Assembly: GCA_016875195.1 (NCBI GenBank)
Contig: VGRY01000010.1
Span: 19,145 to 83,144 of the forward strand
Direction of reading: 5' to 3'
Length of the DNA: 64,000 bases
Origin: Deltaproteobacteria bacterium
Lineage (GTDB): Bacteria > Desulfobacterota > BSN033 > UBA1163
Position 1 is the first letter of the stretch; every line of letters begins with the position of its first letter. The notes under the pieces are model-generated. The model worked only from the letters and a program-made list of their open reading frames with translations, did no database searches and had not been told where the DNA came from. Below are positions 6,832 to 13,316 of this stretch, piece by piece. A program made the translations under genes and the position numbers.

Positions 6832-7029
6832 CTATGCCCATGCCCGCGGCCTTGTGTGTGCCGCCCTGACAATCCGGCAAATAAGAAAATTTATTCCTTC
6901 GATCTCTTCGTCTGAATCAGCCGATAACATGGCCTCGTTTATTTTCTCATCGAAGTCCAAAAGTCCGTTTGCCCCTCGGTCTAAAGAATCAAAAGCCCTC
7001 TGAATGAGTATCGCGGTTTTTTTATTCAT
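6832..7029 (-). CDS. Small acidic phage protein, unknown
   Basis: 65 residues: MNKKTAILIQRAFDSLDRG followed by an acidic helix (DFDEKINEAMLSADSDEEIEG). The ATG overlaps the stop of the replication gene (ATGA), with GGGGGT upstream, so translation is probably coupled. It ends 12 bases before the GpZ-like start. Not recognised. Confidence 0.5.
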   Translation of the reverse strand: MNKKTAILIQRAFDSLDRGANGLLDFDEKINEAMLSADSDEEIEGINFLICRIVRAAHTRPRAWA

Positions 7030-7856
7030 TTGACCCCCAACATTTTCTTTTGCTCATTGAGAAGCCGCCGGCGCTCGGCTTCATCTTCTCCGTTGTCGCT
7101 GTGCCTTTTAATGCCCATAGCACGGAGAAGTTTCTCTGCATTCAGTTTTTGATTTCCACTTAAAGGCGGGTTTGATGTTTGGATTTGGGTTTCAGGTTTT
7201 GAAGAAAAAGAAAAATTTGAGAAAACGACATTCTCTTCATTCTTTAAATTCTTTTCTTTTAATTCTTTAAAAGACTTTTCTTTAGTGTCGGAAAAATTTT
7301 GGTTCGCTGTCGGTTCGCTGTCGGTTCGCTGTCGGTTTAGGCTGTCGGAATGGAAAATTTCGGAATCAGTAACATCTGAAAATTTAAAACTGTTTTTTGA
7401 AATTTTGGGTTGTCGGTTTAGGATGCCGGAATTTCGGGGTTTTTCTTTTGGCGACCCCTTACTCTTCGGTTTTAGGCTGTCGGTTCGCTGTCGGATTTGA
7501 AAATCTTCCTTCTGGTAAATGTCCCAATTCGTTATTGAAATCAAACTTTTTAGGTTGTCGGATAAAATTTCAATATTTCCCATCTCCGACAACTTTAAAA
7601 TGCGACCCCAAACAGAAGAGGGTTTCATTCTCAATCGTCTTGCGGCGTCAAGGCGTCCGAATACAAATTGACCGGCGGAAAGTTTCACCTCTGTCACTCC
7701 CTTGCCGCATTTCACGGCTTCCCATCGTTCGGAGTGTGAGGCGCGCATTAAGCACCACGTCCAGACCTTCCAAAGCGACGCGTCTTGAAAAACTTGGGAT
7801 TCAAGCGATTGACGCCAAAGTTTGACCCATCCGCCGCCGTGATTTTCGTTAGCCAT
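7026..7856 (-). CDS. Phage replication initiator, O/DnaD-like N-terminal domain
   Basis: 276 residues from ATG 7856 (GGCGGAG ribosome site). The N-terminal domain GWVKLWRQSLESQVFQDASLWKVWTWCLM... followed by VKLSAGQFVFGRLDAARRLRMKPSSVWGRI matches the winged-helix domain of phage O-type replisome organisers that bind the origin. The middle (about residues 110-190) is low in complexity and is encoded by DNA repeats (NRQRTDS repeated in the protein), which look like origin iterons. The C-terminus, KLNAEKLLRAMGIKRHSDNGEDEAERRRLL, is charged and helical. A separate helicase loader or helicase is not present in the element, so host or helper functions would be needed. Confidence 0.75.
   Translation of the reverse strand: MANENHGGGWVKLWRQSLESQVFQDASLWKVWTWCLMRASHSERWEAVKCGKGVTEVKLSAGQFVFGRLDAARRLRMKPSSVWGRILKLSEMGNIEILSDNLKSLISITNWDIYQKEDFQIRQRTDSLKPKSKGSPKEKPRNSGILNRQPKISKNSFKFSDVTDSEIFHSDSLNRQRTDSEPTANQNFSDTKEKSFKELKEKNLKNEENVVFSNFSFSSKPETQIQTSNPPLSGNQKLNAEKLLRAMGIKRHSDNGEDEAERRRLLNEQKKMLGVK
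7286..7593. repeat. Iteron-like repeats inside the replication gene (candidate origin)
   Basis: TGTCGG occurs nine times on the + strand at 7286, 7308, 7319, 7330, 7343, 7411, 7478, 7489 and 7556, mostly as GGTTCGCTGTCGG or TTTAGGCTGTCGG, plus one inverted TCCGACAAC at 7585. Three units repeat exactly every 11 bases (7301-7333). A cluster of iterons inside the initiator's own gene is the arrangement of the lambda origin in gene O. Confidence 0.65.
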
Positions 7857-7861
7857 CGGCT

Positions 7862-8083
7862 TTACTCCGCCAACCGGCCTTCCAGCCATTTTATGACGCT
7901 CTGGACGGGATAGCCGATCTTTCGGCCTATACGAAAGCGACCCTCCGGCCCCGCGCCTTGACTGTCCATATTGGCAAGGGTTTTTGAATCAATAAGCCCG
8001 CCGGAGAAGTTTCTGACTTCGGTTCGGGCAACGAACGGAGAAGGCCACGTTTTTGCTAAAATTGAGAAATCAGGTTTTGACAT
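7862..8083 (-). CDS. AlpA-like helix-turn-helix protein
   Basis: 73 residues, GGAGGT ribosome site before ATG 8083. GGLIDSKTLANMDSQGAGPEGR then FRIGRKIGYPVQSVIKWLEGRL is the pattern of AlpA/excisionase-type winged-helix proteins (HTH, then R-I-G-R-K-I-x-Y and a C-terminal helix). Such proteins activate integrase expression or excision in prophages and phage-inducible islands. It sits between the unknown 305-aa gene and the replication gene, the usual place of AlpA in satellites. Confidence 0.7.
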   Translation of the reverse strand: MSKPDFSILAKTWPSPFVARTEVRNFSGGLIDSKTLANMDSQGAGPEGRFRIGRKIGYPVQSVIKWLEGRLAE

Positions 8084-8142
8084 TAGGCACCTCCAATATT
8101 GTTTTGGAGATACCGTAACATTTGGGAAGGATAGGAAAGCGA

Positions 8143-9060
8143 CTAAACTGGCTTATTTTTTCGGTGGGTTTTAACGTAGTTTTTAAACTGGCTAAAAGTG
8201 ATTCTTTTATCTTTCATGGTTTGAACTTTTTTTAATTTTCCAACGCTGTTAAAAGTTCTAATCGTCATCAAATTCTCTGTTTCATCATCGTCTGTTTCAT
8301 CCCTATCGAAAAATAAATCAGAATTTATCGTTTCGAAATGTTCGTCGCCGAAATATCTTTTTTTCAAATATTCCCACATTCCCAACGCCGTTTTTTGCCT
8401 TGCTTCCCGTTCGGCTTTCTTTATGGCCTCAAAGACAGCGGGGATTTTTTGGCGCATCTTTCCACCCTTTGCCCCTGCCTTTTTTGAGTGACCCTTCAGT
8501 TTTAACTTCTGAATTATTTCAGACTCCTTCAAAAATGCTTCTGCAAGCAAAAGGTTTTTTAAAATCTCTCGCTCGCTGTAATCACCATCTTTCGTTAAAA
8601 CTGCCTCCAGACAATCCCACGCAAGGTAAATCGAAAAGACTGCAAGCATTTTGAAATCTTCAACCTCTTTTGCCCCCTCAAACGTTCGCCCATAATCCCG
8701 CGCATGAAATAGAATCTCCGAATGTCTGATTTGATCCGGATCCGCGGGATTGAAGATTTGAGAGGCTCCAAAAATATCAAGGACGTGCCAAAAAATCCCG
8801 CGCGCTGTTAGAAGTTCCCCCTCTGGATACCATGATACTTTTTCCGGCTTCGGCCATGACCTTGAATCAGGTAAACCAAGATGATCCCCGACCCCCCAGA
8901 CCGAACGGCCCCCACGGATGATTTTTAAGCATCTTAATTCAATAGGATCGCAATAAATTTCTGGTTTGTCTGTCTTTAAAAAGTTAAAAGGAATTGACCC
9001 AAACAGCGGACACCACGGAGAGTTATTTTCAAACCATTTTCTGATAGCCATGTCAACCAT
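8143..9060 (-). CDS. Unknown 305-residue element protein
   Basis: Not recognised. The start at ATG 9060 has AAGGGGGC 7 bases upstream and lies 11 bases after the integrase stop. The first ~100 residues are rich in W, P and G (WFENNSPWCPLFGSIPFNFL; RSVWGVGDHLGLPDSRSWPKPEKVSW). The middle is helical (EVEDFKMLAVFSIYLAWDCLEAVLTK). A Gly/Lys-rich segment (KGHSKKAGAKGGKMRQK) precedes basic helices (EAIKKAEREARQKTALGMWEYLKKRYF), and the C-terminus is basic. It may be a DNA-binding or cargo protein; its place next to integrase is where satellites and islands often carry accessory or defence genes. No signal peptide or membrane segment. Confidence 0.55.
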   Translation of the reverse strand: MVDMAIRKWFENNSPWCPLFGSIPFNFLKTDKPEIYCDPIELRCLKIIRGGRSVWGVGDHLGLPDSRSWPKPEKVSWYPEGELLTARGIFWHVLDIFGASQIFNPADPDQIRHSEILFHARDYGRTFEGAKEVEDFKMLAVFSIYLAWDCLEAVLTKDGDYSEREILKNLLLAEAFLKESEIIQKLKLKGHSKKAGAKGGKMRQKIPAVFEAIKKAEREARQKTALGMWEYLKKRYFGDEHFETINSDLFFDRDETDDDETENLMTIRTFNSVGKLKKVQTMKDKRITFSQFKNYVKTHRKNKPV

Positions 9061-9070
9061 AACTGCCCCC

Positions 9071-10279
9071 TTATTTTCTCAACTCAATGACATTGGTTTT
9101 TTCTTCTTTGGCCTCTGCTATGCCGTTTTCAAACCGTTTCATCGCGGTTTTTAAGCCCTCCGGCGATAAATGGGAATATCGTTCAGTCATCCCGATTGTG
9201 CCGTGTCCTAACAATTCCTTGACCGTGTAAAGGTCGGTCCCGCCTTGGACGTGCCAACTTGCAAAACTGTGGCGCAAGGAGTGAAAGCAAACCTTTTGCC
9301 GCCGGTCTGCAAGCCCTCTATTCAACCCCACCGCGTCAACCGCGCTCTTAAATGTCTTTGGAATCTCTGTGAACGGTTCGCCGTCGCTGTTTGGGAAAAC
9401 GACGTCCTCCGGCCCCCCACGGTTCATCTTCAAAAACATTTCCCTGACTTCGCCGGTCATATAAGCCGCCCGACTCTTCCCGCTCTTCCCGTCGGATACA
9501 CGGATTAAACCCCGCTCTGTGTCAATGTGGCCCCATTTTAAGGCGAAAATTTCACCGGCCCTTAAGCCACTATGCAAACTTAAAAAAGCCATCCTGTAAA
9601 CCTTGAAATCCCGTTTCTGTAAATCTTCAAGGAGTGCCGCCGCCTCATCATGGGTTAAAAACCGCTGTCGCCGGTTATCGAATTTCGGAATCTTGACTTG
9701 TTTAGTCGGTGAATCTTCAAAGACAACCCTGTCACGGCGCGCTTGATTCCAGATAGTTCTGACCGTTGTAAAAACGGCCTGAACGGTTCGCGGCGACCTT
9801 CCGGCGTCAATAAGATTTTTTTTGATTCGTTCAATAGCAATCGGTGTGATTTTTCCAAGCTCCATTGACTTTAAAACCGGAGAAATCCAAAGTTTGAAAT
9901 GCTCCAATTCTTTTTTGTGTGACCCTGCCTTTTTGCTTGTCTGTGCGCTCGGATAATACGACTTTTCAAAATACTCCCCGAACGTCAAGGCGTCTTTTTC
10001 GGTCTTTTGCTTTTTCTGTTTTTCCCGTTCTCTTTTCTCTTGAAGCGTTAAAGGTTTTCCTTCCCCTAACCGGAAGTTCTTTTTTAACTCTGCAAGCTCC
10101 GCCGCGGCCTTCTCTGCCGACCATTTTTCACTTGACCAGCCAATCCCCTCTTCATGGCGCTTGCCGTCCATCTGATAACGAATCGCAAAATAACGATCCA
10201 TCGCGACCCCGCATCTTCTTGTTCCGTGTTCTCGAAACCTGACGCCCGGATACTTTGTCTTTTTCCATTTTCTCATCAT
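9071..10279 (-). CDS. int: Tyrosine-family site-specific integrase
   Basis: 402 residues. Catalyses integration into and excision from tRNA-Leu. Seen: N-terminal arm-binding region (KKTKYPGVRFREHG, then a YFAIRYQMDGKR strand), core-binding SAM-like domain (about 95-200), catalytic domain with HSGLRAGEIFALKWGHID (first Arg), HSLRHSFASW (H-x-x-R), LLGHGTIGMTERYSHL (His and the nucleophile Tyr). The start was set at ATG 10279/10276 because of the AAAGGGGGCC ribosome site. The frame is open further upstream, but that part is translated from att-core repeats (FYRGIF twice) and is not protein-like. It lies next to attR rather than beside the intact tRNA. Confidence 0.95.
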   Translation of the reverse strand: MMRKWKKTKYPGVRFREHGTRRCGVAMDRYFAIRYQMDGKRHEEGIGWSSEKWSAEKAAAELAELKKNFRLGEGKPLTLQEKREREKQKKQKTEKDALTFGEYFEKSYYPSAQTSKKAGSHKKELEHFKLWISPVLKSMELGKITPIAIERIKKNLIDAGRSPRTVQAVFTTVRTIWNQARRDRVVFEDSPTKQVKIPKFDNRRQRFLTHDEAAALLEDLQKRDFKVYRMAFLSLHSGLRAGEIFALKWGHIDTERGLIRVSDGKSGKSRAAYMTGEVREMFLKMNRGGPEDVVFPNSDGEPFTEIPKTFKSAVDAVGLNRGLADRRQKVCFHSLRHSFASWHVQGGTDLYTVKELLGHGTIGMTERYSHLSPEGLKTAMKRFENGIAEAKEEKTNVIELRK

Positions 10280-10518
10280 AAGGCCCCCTTTCGGGATAAA
10301 AATCCCTCGGTAAAAACGGGGACTGGACAGTCCCCGTTTAGTCCCAAAAAAAATCCCTCGGTAAAATCCCTCGGTATCCAGTCCCCACTCTGTCCCCACT
10401 TTTTAAAAGAAATGAAGGGTTTTGTTGTGACGCTATGGGAAAAATAATAACACGGAAGTTTTTGAAATGTCAAGGGAAAAGTTATTTTGCAGGAAATTAT
10501 AGGAAAGGTTATAGAAAA
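10280..10518. promoter_or_regulatory. attP right-arm region: att-core copies, arm repeats, int control
   Basis: This gene-free stretch between integrase and attR holds three extra copies of the 13-base att segment AAAATCCCTCGGT (10299-10311, 10350-10362, 10363-10375). It also holds a perfect 10-bp inverted repeat AACGGGGACT/AGTCCCCGTT with a 4-base loop (10315-10338). AGTCCC(C) pairs lie 11 bases apart (10329/10340 and 10380/10391). Together these look like integrase arm sites and a control region for int transcription. Bases 10440-10515 are AT-rich with no clear signal. Confidence 0.6.
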
Positions 10519-10577
10519 GACTTAAAATCCCTCGGTGGTCCCCCACCGTGCCGGTTCAAGTCCGGCCCTAGGCACCA
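10519..10577 (+). repeat. attR: displaced tRNA-Leu 3' half
   Basis: A 59-base copy of the anticodon loop to CCA of the tRNA at 1011-1099 with three substitutions. It lacks a 5' half (upstream bases ATAGAAAA do not form a tRNA), so it is not functional. It is followed at once by a strong terminator, which suggests that it is the original chromosomal 3' end pushed away by the insertion. Confidence 0.9.
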
Positions 10578-10580
10578 AAA

Positions 10581-10620
10581 AAAGAAGAGGTTGAGAAATC
10601 ATCTCAACCTCTTCTTTTTT
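10581..10620 (+). terminator. Strong hairpin terminator (original tRNA terminator)
   Basis: AAAGAAGAGGTTGAGA (10581-10596) pairs perfectly with TCTCAACCTCTTCTTT (10602-10617) around a 5-base loop, with T and A runs on the two sides. It can act in both directions: formerly for tRNA-Leu and now, on the minus strand, for the gene at 10645-10995. Confidence 0.85.
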
Positions 10621-10644
10621 ACAGGTCTAAAATCTTGAAAGCAT

Positions 10645-10995
10645 TCAAAGGGTTGTGGGGTCGATTTTCCATACTCCGGATTTTAATGTTATTTTCTCGG
10701 GGTTGGATTCCCATGGCCAGAGGGTGGCATAGGTTACCCATTCATCCTCCTGTTTGTAAAAGAAGAATTGTCCTGGCCAGAGGCCTCCGATGGAATCGGC
10801 CAATTTTTGAATGATGGGCGGTAAGGTAATTTCTTTACCAGGGGTCTCTACTTCTGTACCAAAATATTTTCTTAGTAGAGGGTTGAGTAATCCAAGGTCA
10901 CTTTTTTGAAAAACGGCTTCAAGATAGTCTAATCCTTGCGAATTTGGCCTGATTTCCATCCGGAGTGTACTCTTAATCTCTTCGATCAAGTTCAT
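10645..10995 (-). CDS. Conserved-looking hypothetical protein
   Basis: 116 residues from ATG 10995 with GAGGAG 5 bases upstream. It is soluble with no signal peptide. It reads as a small alpha/beta protein: MNLIEEIKSTLRMEIRPNSQ helix, LEAVFQKSDLGLLNPLLRKYFG, then a Trp-rich C-terminal half (WPGQFFFYKQEDEWVTYATLWPWESNPEKI). I do not recognise a family. It lies outside the element, just past the displaced terminator. Confidence 0.6.
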   Translation of the reverse strand: MNLIEEIKSTLRMEIRPNSQGLDYLEAVFQKSDLGLLNPLLRKYFGTEVETPGKEITLPPIIQKLADSIGGLWPGQFFFYKQEDEWVTYATLWPWESNPEKITLKSGVWKIDPTTL

Positions 10996-11083
10996 CTCTT
11001 ACTCCTCGGTAAATTTTTTACTCTCATTGATATTTTACTATTATGCTTTTATGATATTCAAGAAAAATAAAATCTAAGTTGAG

Positions 11084-12244
11084 GTGGCGGATTTGGATTT
11101 TAACCTTTTACCCAAGCAGAGACAGATCAGACGCATGGCACGGGAGTTTGCAAAGGCTGAACTGGCTCCCATTGCGCATGAGATTGACGACGAGGGTCGT
11201 TTCCCATGGGAAGCGGTTGAGAAGATGGGGCCTCTCAATTTTTTTGGCATGCAGGCCCCGAGGCAGTATGGCGGAGCCGGGACAGACTCGATCTCCTATT
11301 GCCTGGTGATTGAAGAGATTTCGCGGGTCTGTGGAGCCATGGGATTGACCATTGCTGTGCATAACAGTGTGGTGGTCTATCCATTAAGCCAATTCGGTGA
11401 CGATGAGCAGAAGGCGAAGTTCCTTCCCCCTCTGACCGCTGGCCAAAAGATAGGTTCTTTCTGTTTAACTGAACCCAATGCCGGGTCGGATGCCATGTCA
11501 ATTGAATCAACGGCAATCGGTGAGGGTGACTCTTACATTGTCAATGCGAATAAGATCTTTGTCACCAATGGAGGGGTGGCTGACACCCTGGTCATTTTTA
11601 CTTCGGTCAAACCAGGGGATGTTAAGAAAGGTTTCAGTGCAATCATCGTAGAGCGAGGTATCCCAGGATTTGAGGTGGGGCTTCTTGAAAATAATTCCGG
11701 GATGCGCGCCAATCCAGTCTGCTCCATTATTCTGACAGATTGCCGGGTGCCGAAGGCCAATCTGCTCGGCAAAGAAGGCGATGGATTTAAAGTTGCGATG
11801 GGAGCTCTGGATACCGGACGGATCGGTATTGCGGCGCAAGCAGTGGGAATAGGGCAGGGATCCCTGGATGTTTCTCTAAAGTATGCAAAAGAACGAATTC
11901 AATTCAAAACCCCTTTGGCCCGGCACCAGGCCATTCAGATGATGCTTGCTGACATGGGCACCATGGTGGAGGCAGCGCGACTGTTGACCTTACAAGCAGC
12001 CCATATTAAGGATCAGGGAGGTGACCTGTCCTGTCCTTCAGCCATGGCTAAGCTCTTTGCAGGGCGAATGGCCTCGAAAGTGGCCTCGATGGGAGTTCAG
12101 ATCCATGGAGGGTATGGTTACAGCAAGGACTATCCGATCGAACGATATTTCCGGGATGCCCGTGTGACCGAGATCTATGAAGGGACCAATGAGATTCAAC
12201 AGATCGTCATCGCCCGGGAGCTGTTAAAAAGGGAAGTAGATTGA
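11084..12244 (+). CDS. Acyl-CoA dehydrogenase
   Basis: 386 residues, the usual length. An FAD enzyme that oxidises short-chain or aromatic acyl-CoA and passes electrons to Etf. Seen: SFCLTEPNAGSDA and FVTNGG (substrate/FAD region), GMRANPVCSIILTDCRVP, RIQFKTPL, MGVQIHGGYGYSKDYPIERYFRDARV and the IYEGTNEIQQIVIAREL signature with the catalytic Glu position typical of butyryl-CoA-type enzymes. The start is a GTG at 11084 with only a weak ribosome site. The etfB and fused etfA genes follow on the same strand after 277 bases, so it probably supplies electrons to them. Substrate cannot be told from sequence. Confidence 0.93.
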   Translation: MADLDFNLLPKQRQIRRMAREFAKAELAPIAHEIDDEGRFPWEAVEKMGPLNFFGMQAPRQYGGAGTDSISYCLVIEEISRVCGAMGLTIAVHNSVVVYPLSQFGDDEQKAKFLPPLTAGQKIGSFCLTEPNAGSDAMSIESTAIGEGDSYIVNANKIFVTNGGVADTLVIFTSVKPGDVKKGFSAIIVERGIPGFEVGLLENNSGMRANPVCSIILTDCRVPKANLLGKEGDGFKVAMGALDTGRIGIAAQAVGIGQGSLDVSLKYAKERIQFKTPLARHQAIQMMLADMGTMVEAARLLTLQAAHIKDQGGDLSCPSAMAKLFAGRMASKVASMGVQIHGGYGYSKDYPIERYFRDARVTEIYEGTNEIQQIVIARELLKREVD

Positions 12245-12332
12245 ATTTTGTAAACAATAGGAGACATGAGGTCTGAGGTAGTACGAAAGGTCGATCGTCA
12301 GAGTGTGTTAATAAGTGCACCCTGTCTGTCAT

Positions 12333-12446
12333 GCCGGACTTGAGGAGCTTGCCCCGTGCTTGATACGGGGGCATCCAGAACGACCTGAAATTACTGGATT
12401 CCGGTCGTTGCGACTCGAAACCGAGCTTTCGCCGGAATGACAATCC
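12333..12446. repeat. Interspersed palindromic repeat (GTCATGCCGG...CCGGAATGAC type)
   Basis: GTCATGCCGGACTTG at the left and CGCCGGAATGAC at the right form imperfect inverted ends, with CCCCGTGCTTGATACGGGG and CTGGATTCCGG hairpins inside. Sequences of this sort are common intergenic repeats in deltaproteobacterial and other environmental genomes. It separates the acyl-CoA dehydrogenase from etfB. Confidence 0.6.
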
Positions 12447-12521
12447 TATTGGAAATTGTTAGTTTATGGAAAAAGTCTGGTTAGAAACCAAGCCAAAGGA
12501 TAGGTTGGCCCAGAGGCGGGA

Positions 12522-13307
12522 ATGAATGTCATCGTATGCATCAAACAGGTGATGGCTGGGGATCAGATGAGGTTTGATCCCCGCACCCATCGCCTCATGC
12601 GTTCATTGAAATCCTCACGGATGAATTCCTTTGATCTTTACCCCTTGGCCATGGCCGTTCATCTCAAAAAGGAATACTCCGGCACGATCACCGTTCTCAC
12701 AATGGGCCCTGAGATCAGCAAGGAGGTGCTGTGGGAGGCTTTGGCCATAGGTGCAGACCGGACGGTACTGCTTTCCGATGCGCGGTTTTCTGCAAGTGAT
12801 ACTCTATCCACCTCTTATGTCCTGGGCATGGGGATCCGAAAAATTGGCAAGTATGACCTGATTCTTTCTGGCATGCGCACAACAGATAGCGGGACTGCAC
12901 AGGTTGGCCCTCAGCTGGCTGAGGAACTTGGAATTCCACATCTCACCGGCGTAGAGAAGGTTGAGAGAGAGCAAAATCGATTTCTTGTTGAACGCATGAT
13001 CGATGGGTTCAGAGAAAAGGCGGCCATTACTCCACCTGCGCTGCTCACTATCTCACCGGCAATTGGATTGCACACTCCAAGCTTAGTCGATATTGAGGAT
13101 GCCTTTACCCGGACACCCATTGAGAGATGGAATTTAGAGGACTTAAAAGCTGATCCGACGAGGGTAGGGCATGAGGGATCCGGTACATGGGTCGAGGAGT
13201 TGATCCCCATCACCAAACAGAAGTCCTGCGATTTCATCGAAGGAGAGCCCCGACAGCAGGCCAAAGCGCTATTAGAAAAGTTAACAGAAAAGAATCTATT
13301 GTCATAG
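12522..13307 (+). CDS. etfB: Electron transfer flavoprotein beta subunit
   Basis: 261 residues. Forms the Etf heterodimer with EtfA and takes electrons from acyl-CoA dehydrogenases. Seen: MNVIVCIKQVMAGDQMRFD at the N-terminus, MNSFDLYPLAMAV, the AMP/FAD-binding ALAIGADRTVLLSD, DLILSGMRTTDSGTAQVGPQLAEELGIP and PALLTISPA, all EtfB landmarks. It begins 277 bases after the acyl-CoA dehydrogenase and ends 9 bases before the EtfA fusion, so the pair is an operon. The sequence does not by itself show whether it bifurcates electrons. Confidence 0.95.
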   Translation: MNVIVCIKQVMAGDQMRFDPRTHRLMRSLKSSRMNSFDLYPLAMAVHLKKEYSGTITVLTMGPEISKEVLWEALAIGADRTVLLSDARFSASDTLSTSYVLGMGIRKIGKYDLILSGMRTTDSGTAQVGPQLAEELGIPHLTGVEKVEREQNRFLVERMIDGFREKAAITPPALLTISPAIGLHTPSLVDIEDAFTRTPIERWNLEDLKADPTRVGHEGSGTWVEELIPITKQKSCDFIEGEPRQQAKALLEKLTEKNLLS

Positions 13308-13316
13308 AGCCAGGCT

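Larger units (their letters stand above)
1041..10577 (-). mobile_element. Integrated satellite-like phage element in tRNA-Leu
   Basis: The element is about 9.5 kb, bounded by direct repeats of the tRNA-Leu 3' half and carrying a tyrosine integrase next to attR. All its genes run on the minus strand with short gaps or ATGA-type overlaps. Recognisable modules in transcription order are integrase, unknown, AlpA-like HTH, O-like replication protein, GpZ-like protein, TerS (Nu1-like), TerL (GpA-like), small genes with a repeated module, bS21-like protein and HTH proteins. No portal, scaffold, protease, capsid, tail tube, tape measure or lysis gene is present. The intact, tightly packed genes argue against ordinary decay; a satellite that packages its DNA into a helper's particles is one reading, a deleted prophage the other. 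Confidence 0.85.

Noticed and set aside
7301..7348. The short tandem repeats considered as a CRISPR array
   Set aside because: The units are 11 bases with no spacers and lie within a coding gene; they fit iterons.
10280..10399. A longer integrase starting at 10399
   Set aside because: The extra residues are translated from att-core repeats (FYRGIF twice) and the good ribosome site is at 10282-10292.
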